64,000 bases of DNA from NCBI RefSeq assembly GCF_004364935.1, contig NZ_SOBT01000012.1, positions 124,001-188,000 of the forward strand, read 5' to 3'. Origin of the DNA: Panacagrimonas perspica. GTDB lineage: Bacteria > Pseudomonadota > Gammaproteobacteria > Nevskiales > Nevskiaceae. The notes beneath the pieces were generated by a model. It had not been told where the DNA came from. It saw only the letters and a program-made list of their open reading frames with translations, and ran no database searches. Within the stretch, counting starts at the first letter, position 1. Every line of letters starts with the position of its first letter. The position numbers were made by a program, and so were the translations under genes. Positions 35,880 to 42,988 of the stretch are shown here, piece after piece.

Positions 35880-37391
35880 TCAGTGGTGATGGACGCCGGC
35901 AGGTGCCGGGTCGTCGGACGCAGGCGCGGCCATCGAATGGCCCATGCCGTGGTGATGCCGGTGCGGGTCTTCATCGCTGGCCGGCGCTTGCGGCACTTGC
36001 GGTGCGACGGTTTCGCCGGCGGGTTGCGCAGCCAATGCCACGCCCATCGCGCGCTGCAGATCGACGCGATGCAGCCAGTAGTCGCGCACGGCCTCGAGAT
36101 AGGCCTGCCAGGCGTCGTACTGATCCTGCCGCGCACGGATCAGCTCGAAGACGCCGACCAGCATGAAGTCGAGCTTCTCCTGCGTGTGCTGCACGATGCG
36201 TTCGTGCATCGGCAGGAGCTGCTGCTGGTAGAGCGTGATGGCTTCGCGATCGTTCTGCAGTCGCGCATACGATCGCGCCACGTCGTTGCCGGTCGCGATC
36301 TCGCTCTGCAGCAGTTCCGCCTCGGCGCGTTCGAGCGCGGACTGCGCACGCAGGACGCCGTCCTGGTTCTGGTTGAACAGCGGCAGTTCCCACGACAGCG
36401 AGGGACCGGTGATGCGGCTGCGGTCGGTCTCGCGCTCCGTGTGCACGCCGACTTCCAGGCCGCCGAACCAGCGCGTCGATTGCGTCAGTCCGAGGCCGTC
36501 GCGCAAGGTGGCGACTTCCAGTCGACGGGCCTGCAGTTCGAGCCGGCGATCGGTGGCCTGTTGCTGCAGGTCAGCCTCGGGCACTTCGACGGCGCTGGGC
36601 AGCGGCAGGCGCGTCTCGACGTCCCATCCGGTCTCCGATGCGGGCATTCCCATCAACGTCGCCAGCCGCGCACGTGCATCGGCCACCTCGGCGCGCGCCG
36701 ACAGCGCAGCGAGAGACGCCTGCGCCGCAGCCGACTTCTCCAGGCTGAGTTGCAGGTCCGGCAGGTTGCCGGCGTCGTGGTAGCGCTGCGCCAGCGTGGC
36801 GGCGGCGTTCGCGGCCTTGGCCACGGTCTGGCGCATCGTCGCGATGTGCTGCGCGCCGACCAGCGCGTAGTAGGCCGACTCCACGTCGCGCGCCAGATCC
36901 AGCACGGCGTTCCCGGCCAGCATCTGCGCGCGCGTGAATTCCTGCTCCGCGATGCGGGATCGCGCGGGGATCAGCAGCAGGTCCAGGAACCGGGTCGCAA
37001 GGCCGAAGCCCACCTGGTTGGATTCGCCCGCGCGGTCCGGAAACATGATCGAGGCCGACAAGGTCGGATTGCTCATGCGGCCGGCCTGGACGACGTCCGC
37101 GCTGGCCAGCCCCAATCGCGCGTACTCGATGCGCAACTGCGGACTTCGCACCAGCGCGATCGTCACCGCGTCGTCGGCCGACAGATGCCGCTCCAGCAGC
37201 GGTCCGATCAGCTTCGCGCGGGCGTCCTCGTCCTGCGTCGGTACGCCGACGGCAGGCCCGCCGCGCTCGCTGCTGAATCTCGATACCGCGGACGCCCCGC
37301 GGTCCTCAGGCGCCGTCGCGCAGCCGGCGACGCTCAATACGATGGCGATCGACAGCAATCGACGCGCTTTCCACGACAGCACTCGAAACAT
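35880..37391 (-). CDS. TolC/CusC-type outer-membrane factor lipoprotein with His-rich tail
   Basis: 503 residues. Signal peptide with lipobox SVAGC (about residues 20-24), then the two OEP repeats with long helices (AVTIALVRSPQLRIEYARLGLASADVVQAGR at intervals). The C-terminus is unusual: HRHHHGMGHSM and a final HHH. Such a His/Met tail suggests metal contact. The start at 37391 is supported by GGAG about 5 nt upstream. Genes for a periplasmic adaptor and an RND pump are not in this cluster, so a partner must lie elsewhere or the protein may work with another pump. Confidence 0.88.
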   Translation of the reverse strand: MFRVLSWKARRLLSIAIVLSVAGCATAPEDRGASAVSRFSSERGGPAVGVPTQDEDARAKLIGPLLERHLSADDAVTIALVRSPQLRIEYARLGLASADVVQAGRMSNPTLSASIMFPDRAGESNQVGFGLATRFLDLLLIPARSRIAEQEFTRAQMLAGNAVLDLARDVESAYYALVGAQHIATMRQTVAKAANAAATLAQRYHDAGNLPDLQLSLEKSAAAQASLAALSARAEVADARARLATLMGMPASETGWDVETRLPLPSAVEVPEADLQQQATDRRLELQARRLEVATLRDGLGLTQSTRWFGGLEVGVHTERETDRSRITGPSLSWELPLFNQNQDGVLRAQSALERAEAELLQSEIATGNDVARSYARLQNDREAITLYQQQLLPMHERIVQHTQEKLDFMLVGVFELIRARQDQYDAWQAYLEAVRDYWLHRVDLQRAMGVALAAQPAGETVAPQVPQAPASDEDPHRHHHGMGHSMAAPASDDPAPAGVHHH

Positions 37392-37485
37392 GGAGACACT
37401 CCATCGGCAAACAGGCCCGGGACGCGACAAGGTCCTCGTGCCCGATCAGCGGGGCTGCGGTGCGCTTTCCGGTTGCCAGTGCGCA

Positions 37486-37502
37486 CGACGTCCTGGACGT
37501 CG
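37486..37502. promoter_or_regulatory. 17 bp dyad upstream of the TolC/multicopper oxidase genes
   Basis: CGACGTCC-T-GGACGTCG, perfect 8 bp arms about a single base, about 95 bp upstream of the TolC-type start. The loop is too small for an RNA hairpin, so a DNA operator is the simpler reading. No regulator gene is adjacent. Confidence 0.35.
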
Positions 37503-37536
37503 GCACGGCAACAGAAGAGCCGCCCCGCGGCGGTGA

Positions 37537-37941
37537 TCAGGTCACCGCGCCGATGGGAGGTCGAATCAATTCCAGCAGATGAGGCCGGATGGCGTGCACG
37601 CCGGCGAGATCGGCGCGTTGCGCACCGGATGAAAAGGTTTCGAGCGGCTGCAGATCCGGCAGCAGGCCGACGGTGAAACCGCAGGGTCCGGCCGCGCAGC
37701 GATCGGCGCAGTGGCCGCAGCAGGGCTTGTCCGGTCCGTCGGTGTTCGCTTCGTGCTGCATCGCCATGCCGGCGTGATGCATGTGCGCGTGATCCATCGC
37801 GCTCATCGCCGCCATGTCCTGCATCGCGGGCGCGACGACCGCTGCCGGCTGCGGACAGCAGCTCGTGCCCGCTCGCGCCGTTCCCGAGAACGCGAGCGTC
37901 GCGGTCAGCAGCAGGGTCAGGAAGGCACGGAGGCGATGCAT
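37537..37941 (-). CDS. Small exported Cys/Met/His-rich protein of the copper cluster
   Basis: 134 residues. Signal peptide (FLTLLLTATLAFSGTARA), then a metal-ligand-rich region: TSCCPQP, a Met/His stretch MDHAHMHHAGMAMQHEA (about 49-65) and a Cys cluster CCGHCADRCAAGPCG (about 74-88). The C-terminal 40 residues are plain. It resembles DUF2946-type small secreted proteins but I am not certain. The context with a multicopper oxidase and TolC-type protein suggests copper binding in the periplasm. No ribosome site is seen before the ATG. Repeat R4 sits only 41 bp upstream, so a promoter would have to be in or beyond the repeat. Confidence 0.7.
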   Translation of the reverse strand: MHRLRAFLTLLLTATLAFSGTARAGTSCCPQPAAVVAPAMQDMAAMSAMDHAHMHHAGMAMQHEANTDGPDKPCCGHCADRCAAGPCGFTVGLLPDLQPLETFSSGAQRADLAGVHAIRPHLLELIRPPIGAVT

Positions 37942-37982
37942 GGGTGGCAGTATCGCGCTACGGCGCGTTTCACGAAAGCCAC

Positions 37983-38051
37983 CGTAGCCCGGACGAAGTC
38001 CGGGGCTTTTCTCGAAAATCGGGCGGCGATCCCGGACTTCGTCCGGGCTAC
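37983..38051. repeat. REP/BIME-like element R4 (type B arms)
   Basis: Left GTAGCCCGGACGAAGTCCGG, right CCGGACTTCGTCCGGGCTAC, spacer GCTTTTCTCGAAAATCGGGC plus GGCGAT. Arms fold as CCCGGAC-GAA-GTCCGGG. The spacer is nearly the reverse complement of that in R6, so R4 and R6 are opposite orientations of one unit. It lies 3 nt beyond the stop of the APH-type kinase gene. Confidence 0.9.
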
Positions 38052-38054
38052 GTT

Positions 38055-39116
38055 TCAGCCGGCCTGCTGCGCCTGCTTCCACGCCAGTTCGGCCAGCGGC
38101 TCGACGAACGAGGCCATCGTCTTGGCGTGTGCGCTCGCGGCAGTTCCGCGCACGACGCGTCCGCGGATGCCGTGGATGATCGCGGTCAGGCGGAACATGT
38201 TGAACGCAAGATAGAAGCTGAGATTGTCGATGCCCTTGCGACCGGTGCGCGCGCAGTACGCGGCGACGTACTCGCTCTCGGACGGAATCTTCAGTTCCGC
38301 CAGATCCGCACCGACCAGGCCGGCCGTGATGCCGGGCGGCATGCGATACATCATCAGGTGATACGCGAAGTCGGCCAGCGGATGGCCGAGGGTCGACAGC
38401 TCCCAGTCCAGCACCGCCAGCACGCGCGGCTCGGTCGGGTGGAAGATCATGTTGTCGCAGCGATAGTCGCCGTGGACGATCGCGGTGTCGTCGCCCGGCG
38501 GAATGTGTGCGGGCAGCCACTCCACCAGCTTGTCCATGTTCTCGAGGCGGCCGGCGGCCTCGTCGGCGAGATACTGCTTGGACCAGCGGCCGATCTGCCG
38601 CTCGAAGTAGTTGCCGGTCTTGCCGTAGTCGGCCAGCCCGAGCTTCACGTGGTCGAGGTTGTGCAGCTGCGCCATCGTCGCGTTCATCGCGTCGTAGTAG
38701 CGGTGACGCTGGTCGGCCGCAACATCGGGGAAGCGCGTGTCCCAGATCACGCGGCCATCGACGCAGTCCATGACGTAGAACGAGGTGCCGAGCACGGCGT
38801 CGTCCATGCACAGGCCGAAGGTCCTGGCGACCGGAAAGCCGGCGCCGTGCAGCGCGGTGATCACGCGGTATTCGCGGTCGACCGCGTGGGCCGAGGCCAC
38901 CAGCGTTCCGGGCGGCTTGCGCCGCATCACGTAATTCTGGCCCGGCGTGATCAGCTTGTAGGTCGGATTGGACTGGCCGCCCTTGAACTGCTGCACCGTC
39001 AGCGGACCCTTGAATCCGTCGACGTTCGCCTGCATCCAGTCGAGCAGACGGCCTTCGTCGAAGCGGTGCTGTTCGCGTACTTCGTCAGTGCCCGAAAACT
39101 GGGTCTGCTTGTCCAT
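38055..39116 (-). CDS. APH-fold acyl kinase (ACAD10/11-type phosphotransferase)
   Basis: 353 residues. Kinase motifs: FKGGQSNPTYKL and YVMRRKPPG (N-lobe Lys), IVHGDYRCDNMIFHP (catalytic loop with Asp) and VLAVLDWELSTLGHPLADFAY (metal-binding Asp). This subgroup is typically linked to acyl-CoA dehydrogenases and acts on 4-hydroxyacyl-CoA in animals (ACAD10/11); it is not an antibiotic-resistance enzyme. No acyl-CoA dehydrogenase lies next to it here. It is divergent from the FAD oxidoreductase gene, with 165 bp between starts. Confidence 0.85.
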   Translation of the reverse strand: MDKQTQFSGTDEVREQHRFDEGRLLDWMQANVDGFKGPLTVQQFKGGQSNPTYKLITPGQNYVMRRKPPGTLVASAHAVDREYRVITALHGAGFPVARTFGLCMDDAVLGTSFYVMDCVDGRVIWDTRFPDVAADQRHRYYDAMNATMAQLHNLDHVKLGLADYGKTGNYFERQIGRWSKQYLADEAAGRLENMDKLVEWLPAHIPPGDDTAIVHGDYRCDNMIFHPTEPRVLAVLDWELSTLGHPLADFAYHLMMYRMPPGITAGLVGADLAELKIPSESEYVAAYCARTGRKGIDNLSFYLAFNMFRLTAIIHGIRGRVVRGTAASAHAKTMASFVEPLAELAWKQAQQAG

Positions 39117-39281
39117 GTCGTTCTTGTCTTCCGCTCCTCGTCGAACACGAATGATGCGACGGAACGGGGCCGCACGCGAGCATGCGCGCGGTCGACGCTA
39201 GACTTTCGTCCGGGCAGGCGAGTGCGCGTGGGGCGCAGGCTCGCCAATCAAAGAGGCCGGGATCGCCGGTCAAGGGAGATC

Positions 39282-40583
39282 ATGCAGGACTTGCCGGAAT
39301 CGCAGCGCGTCGCGGTCATCGGGAGTGGCATCGGCGGTCTGACCGCCGCATGGCTGCTGCGCAGGCGTCACCCGGTCACGCTGTTCGAACAACACGCCCG
39401 ACCGGGCATGGGGGTGTTCGGCATCGATTACTCCAGCGGCGGCCGCACCACACGCATCGACGTGCCGACCCGCGTTTTCTGCGAGGGCTACTACCCGCAC
39501 CTGTTCGCGCTGCTGTCCACGCTCGGGGTGCAGGTGCACGCCACCGACCACGCCGCCGCGTTCGCGGACGGCCGTGGCGAGATCTTCTTCCACTACGGAA
39601 ATTTCAGGCTGCTCGGGCACTCGGTGAGTTATCTGCGCCGGGATGGGCGGCGCCAGCCGCTGAAGCTGCTGCGGATCGTGCGCGACAGCCTGCGATTCTT
39701 TCCCGCCGCACGACGCGATCTGGCACGCGACGCGGCGGGCCTTTCGCGGATGACGTTCGGCGAGTATCTCGATGCGCGCGGCTACTCGGCCGCATTCACG
39801 CACGGCGTGCTGCTGCCGACATTGAGCGTGATCTGCACCTGCGACTGCGAGAGCGTGCGCGCGTATCCGGCCGACCTGATTCTCGGGTATCTGGCGTCCG
39901 GCGTGATGAAGCAGGGCGTCATGCGCGCAGAGCTGGGGGTGGACGCCATCGTCGAACGTCTCGTCGACGGCGTCACGCCGGTGAGCGGTGCGGCGGTGTC
40001 GCGCATCTCGCGCGCATCCGGAGGAGGTTTCGAGGTCCACACGCAGGACGGCGCGGTGAGGCCGTTCGATCGCGTCGTGCTGGCCACGCAGGCGCACCAG
40101 GCGGCGCAGATGCTCGGAGACGCGTTCCCGCAGACGGCGCTGCTGCACCGCATTCCGTTCGAGCATTCGGTCATGCGGGTGCACACCGACGCGAGCGTGC
40201 TGCCGCGTGCGGCGAACGGCGCACTGTCGCCGGTGACCTATCACCTGCCCGAGGGCGCGCCGCGGCCCGAGGTCACGGTCGACATGACGCAGGCCTTCAG
40301 CACGTATTCGGGGCAGGCCCGTGTGTTCCAGACCTGGAATCCATTGCGAGCGGTGCGCGAGGGCAGCGTGCTGCTCGAAGTCGGCTTCACGCGCCCGCGG
40401 GTGACGCACGACAGCCGCGAGGCGTCCGCCGAACTGCGGCGCCTGCAGTCGCAGGAGGCGGGGCTGCTGTTCTGCGGCGCCTACATGGCGGATCGCGTGC
40501 CGCTGCTCGAAGCGGCGGTGGAGTCGGCCGTGGAGGTGGCGGAGCGACTTGGCGTGAGGGCACCGTGGAGCGCGCCGGCTTGA
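39282..40583 (+). CDS. FAD-dependent amine-oxidase-like oxidoreductase
   Basis: 433 residues. Rossmann nucleotide-binding start VAVIGSGIGGLTAAWLLRRRHPVTLFE with the acidic end of beta-2, and a C-terminal FAD element LLFCGAYMADRVPLLEAAVESAVEVAE. The fold resembles the oxidoreductases of the cyclopropane-fatty-acid locus and protoporphyrinogen oxidase-like proteins. AGGGAG lies about 5-10 nt before ATG 39282; the long upstream open frame is not coding. The methyltransferase gene begins inside its 3' end, so the two are translationally coupled and probably act in one pathway. Substrate unknown. Confidence 0.85.
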   Translation: MQDLPESQRVAVIGSGIGGLTAAWLLRRRHPVTLFEQHARPGMGVFGIDYSSGGRTTRIDVPTRVFCEGYYPHLFALLSTLGVQVHATDHAAAFADGRGEIFFHYGNFRLLGHSVSYLRRDGRRQPLKLLRIVRDSLRFFPAARRDLARDAAGLSRMTFGEYLDARGYSAAFTHGVLLPTLSVICTCDCESVRAYPADLILGYLASGVMKQGVMRAELGVDAIVERLVDGVTPVSGAAVSRISRASGGGFEVHTQDGAVRPFDRVVLATQAHQAAQMLGDAFPQTALLHRIPFEHSVMRVHTDASVLPRAANGALSPVTYHLPEGAPRPEVTVDMTQAFSTYSGQARVFQTWNPLRAVREGSVLLEVGFTRPRVTHDSREASAELRRLQSQEAGLLFCGAYMADRVPLLEAAVESAVEVAERLGVRAPWSAPA

Positions 40584-41413
40584 GCGGCGAGTTCCACGAT
40601 CTCTCGGAAGCAGCGCTCAACTTCGAATCCGGCGGTCGCACGCACTGGGGCAACCTGGGCGACTGGCAGCACGCGCGCAGCTATCCGGATGCCTGCGCGG
40701 CGCTGGCCGACCGGCTCGCGAGCGGACTGCGTCTGGACGGCGCGACGCGACTCGTCGATGTCGGCTTCGGTTGCGGCGACCAGATCCTTCACTGGATCCG
40801 ACGCTACGGTGTGCGCCACATCGCGGGGCTGAACCTGTCGCACAGCCAGACCGAACTCGCGCGGCGGCGCGTCGTGGACAGCGGTCATCCCGGCATCGCC
40901 GATGGACTGCAGCAGGGCAGTGTCGATGCGCTCGCCGAATGGGCGGCGCGGACGAACCAAGCGCCGGTCGACGCCATCGTCGCGCTCGATTGCGCGTACC
41001 ACTTCCCATCCCGTCGCGCGTTCCTGCGCCAGGCGGCCCAGGTCCTGCGCCCGGGCGGCCGGATCGCGCTCAGCGACCTGATCCTGGCCCGTCCCGGCTT
41101 GCCGCTGCACCGGCGCGCACTGCTCGGCGTCATGGGCCACTTCAGTCGCATCCCGCCGGAGAATCTCGTGGGCCGGGACGACTACCTTGCGCAGTGGCGC
41201 GATGCGGGTCTGGAGGTGGAGGCCTTCGAGGACATCACCGGACACGTGTTCCAGCCGTTCGGGGCGTGGCTCGAGCGTTACCGAGCCAGCCTCGAACCCG
41301 ACGTTGCCCACCGGATCGACTGGAAGAAGTACCGGGCCACCGCGGCCTTCCTGCGCTGGGCCGATCGCCAGCAGGTGCTGCGCTACGTGAGCTGCGTCGG
41401 CTTCAAGCGCTGA
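40565..41413 (+). CDS. SAM-dependent methyltransferase coupled to the FAD oxidoreductase
   Basis: 282 residues, GTG start overlapping the preceding gene by 19 nt (a TTG at 40580 is an alternative). Class I methyltransferase core: motif I LVDVGFGCGDQILHWI, VDAIVALDCAYHFPSRRAFL and the motif RPGGRIALSDLILA. After the core come a helical cap region (LLGVMGHFSRIPPENL) and DITGHVFQPFGAWLERY, as in small-molecule C/O-methyltransferases of the EryG/tocopherol type. Not a cyclopropane synthase by motif. With the oxidoreductase it suggests oxidation and methylation of a lipid or isoprenoid (inference). Confidence 0.82.
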   Translation: MERAGLSGEFHDLSEAALNFESGGRTHWGNLGDWQHARSYPDACAALADRLASGLRLDGATRLVDVGFGCGDQILHWIRRYGVRHIAGLNLSHSQTELARRRVVDSGHPGIADGLQQGSVDALAEWAARTNQAPVDAIVALDCAYHFPSRRAFLRQAAQVLRPGGRIALSDLILARPGLPLHRRALLGVMGHFSRIPPENLVGRDDYLAQWRDAGLEVEAFEDITGHVFQPFGAWLERYRASLEPDVAHRIDWKKYRATAAFLRWADRQQVLRYVSCVGFKR

Positions 41414-41464
41414 GATTTATCGAACGCACTCGCGCAGCAGGGCGGGCGACGAAATCTCAGCCTC

Positions 41465-42811
41465 TCAGAGCAGGATCAGCGTACCCAGACCCAGGAACAG
41501 GAAGAAGCCCATCACGTCGGTGATGGTGGTGACGATCACGCTGCCGGCGAGCGCTGGATCCAGCCCCAGGCGACGCAGCATCAGGGGCACGAGCAGGCCC
41601 GCCATCGCGGCGAACATCAGGTTCAGCAACAGCGCCAGGCCGATGACGAATCCGAGCGTCGGCGAGTCGAACCACCAGCTCGTCACGCCGGCGACGACCA
41701 GGCCCCACAGCAGGCCGTTGATCAGCGCGACCAGCATTTCCTTGCGCAGCAGGGCGCCGGTGTTGCCTGCGCCGATCTGTCCGAGCGCGAGGCCCCGCAC
41801 CATCAGCGCGACGATCTGGTTGGCGGCGATGCCACCCATGCTCGCGACGATGGGCATCAGCACCGCGAGGGCCACGACCTGCTGGATCGTGGCCTCGAAC
41901 AGGCCCACGACTCTTGCGGCGAGAAAGGCGCTGCACAGGTTGATGCCCAGCCACAGCGCGCGGCGACGTGCGGCGCGGCGCACCGGCGCGAAGAGATCCT
42001 CGTCCTCGTCGACGCCGGCCATCGACAGCAGGTTGTGTTCGGCGTCCGCGCGAATGACGTCGACGACGTCGTCCACCGTGACGCGGCCCACCAGCTTGCG
42101 GTCGCTGCCGACGACGGCGGCCGACACCAGGTCGGAGCTTTCGAACTCCTGCGCGACGTCGCGTTCCGACATGTCGACAGCCAGCGCTTCGGAGTCGCGA
42201 TCCATGACCTCGGTGACCGTCGACGCCGGATCGCGCGTGAGGATGCGGTCCAGCGCCAGGCGGCCCAGGTACACGCCGTAACGATCCACGACGAACAGGG
42301 CGTCGGTGTGGGCGGGCAGCTCGCCGCGCATGCGCAGGTAGCGCATCACCACCTCGAGCGACACGTCCGGCCGTACCGTGACCGTGTCGGTGTTCATCAG
42401 GCCGCCGGCGGTGTCCGGCTCGTGGATCAGCACCGCTTCGAGGCGGGCACGATCGGCGTCCGACAGGGCTCGCATGACCTCGCGGGTCACGGTCTCGGGC
42501 AGCGAGTCGACGAAATCTGCGAGGTCGTCGATGTCGAGATCTTCGGCAGCGGCCACCAGTTCCGCGGTGTCCATCTGGCGAATCAGGCCGTCGCGGACGT
42601 CCTCGGGCAGATGCAGCAGGACCTGGCCGTCATCGGCCGGGTCGACCATCTCCCAGACCAGGTTGCGCTCGCGCTCGGGCAAGGCCGCCAGCAACTTGGC
42701 CACTTCCGAGGGATTGAGCGAGGCCAGCTGCCGCTTCACCGGGGCCCAGCGGCCGCTGTCGAGCGCCGCTCGGAGGCGGAGAACGCGCGATTCAGCTTCC
42801 GAGTTGGCCAT
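41465..42811 (-). CDS. mgtE: Magnesium transporter MgtE
   Basis: 448-residue Mg2+ channel/transporter. N-terminal helical domain (LASLNPSEVAKLLAALPERERNLV in parts), paired CBS domains from about 130 to 260 (VTEVMDRDSEALAVD and VGRVTVDDVVDVI), a plug helix, then five membrane helices from about 285 to the C-terminus (for example MPIVASMGGIAANQIVALMV). Mg2+ binding at the cytoplasmic domains closes the pore in known members. A terminator-like hairpin lies in its leader, described separately. Confidence 0.95.
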   Translation of the reverse strand: MANSEAESRVLRLRAALDSGRWAPVKRQLASLNPSEVAKLLAALPERERNLVWEMVDPADDGQVLLHLPEDVRDGLIRQMDTAELVAAAEDLDIDDLADFVDSLPETVTREVMRALSDADRARLEAVLIHEPDTAGGLMNTDTVTVRPDVSLEVVMRYLRMRGELPAHTDALFVVDRYGVYLGRLALDRILTRDPASTVTEVMDRDSEALAVDMSERDVAQEFESSDLVSAAVVGSDRKLVGRVTVDDVVDVIRADAEHNLLSMAGVDEDEDLFAPVRRAARRRALWLGINLCSAFLAARVVGLFEATIQQVVALAVLMPIVASMGGIAANQIVALMVRGLALGQIGAGNTGALLRKEMLVALINGLLWGLVVAGVTSWWFDSPTLGFVIGLALLLNLMFAAMAGLLVPLMLRRLGLDPALAGSVIVTTITDVMGFFLFLGLGTLILL

Positions 42812-42828
42812 GGCGGAAGAAGACAGCG

Positions 42829-42872
42829 AAAAAGGGTCGCGACCCTAGCTGCTGGACGACGATACGTCCAGC
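42829..42872 (-). promoter_or_regulatory. Two-hairpin leader upstream of mgtE (possible attenuator)
   Basis: Read toward mgtE: a perfect 8 bp hairpin GCTGGACG-TATCGT-CGTCCAGC (42872-42851), then AGGGTCGCGACCCT (42846-42833), a palindrome that can fold as a 5 bp stem, directly followed by five T. The T-run ends 17 nt before the mgtE start codon, leaving no room for a promoter after it. It is either a terminator of the spoVR operon through which mgtE is read, or an attenuator in the mgtE 5' leader. Confidence 0.5.
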
Positions 42873-42906
42873 GGGCGTAGCGTCTGCGAACGAACGGCGG
42901 CAACCC

Positions 42907-42973
42907 GTAGCCCGGGCGAAGCCCGGGGCTGCGCTCCGTGAACGAGGGGAACCCCGGGCTTCGCCCGGGCTAC
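42907..42973. repeat. REP/BIME-like element R5 (type C arms)
   Basis: Left GTAGCCCGGGCGAAGCCCGG, right CCGGGCTTCGCCCGGGCTAC, about 25 nt spacer. Arms fold as CCCGGGC-GAA-GCCCGGG. It lies between the spoVR stop and the mgtE leader, on the 3' side of spoVR. Confidence 0.9.
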
Positions 42974-42988
42974 GGGTGCGAGGTTCGA

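Noticed and set aside
37942-38811. Long minus-strand frame extending the copper-cluster protein upstream into the kinase gene
   Set aside because: The upstream part is a shifted frame of the kinase gene; the signal peptide begins at the ATG at 37941.
38055-39116. APH-type gene as an aminoglycoside-resistance gene
   Set aside because: The motif details and length match the acyl-CoA-dehydrogenase-associated kinase subgroup, not aminoglycoside phosphotransferases.
37944-39281. 446-residue N-terminal extension of the FAD oxidoreductase on the plus strand
   Set aside because: It is the antisense frame of the APH-type kinase gene; the Rossmann fold begins at 39282 behind AGGGAG.
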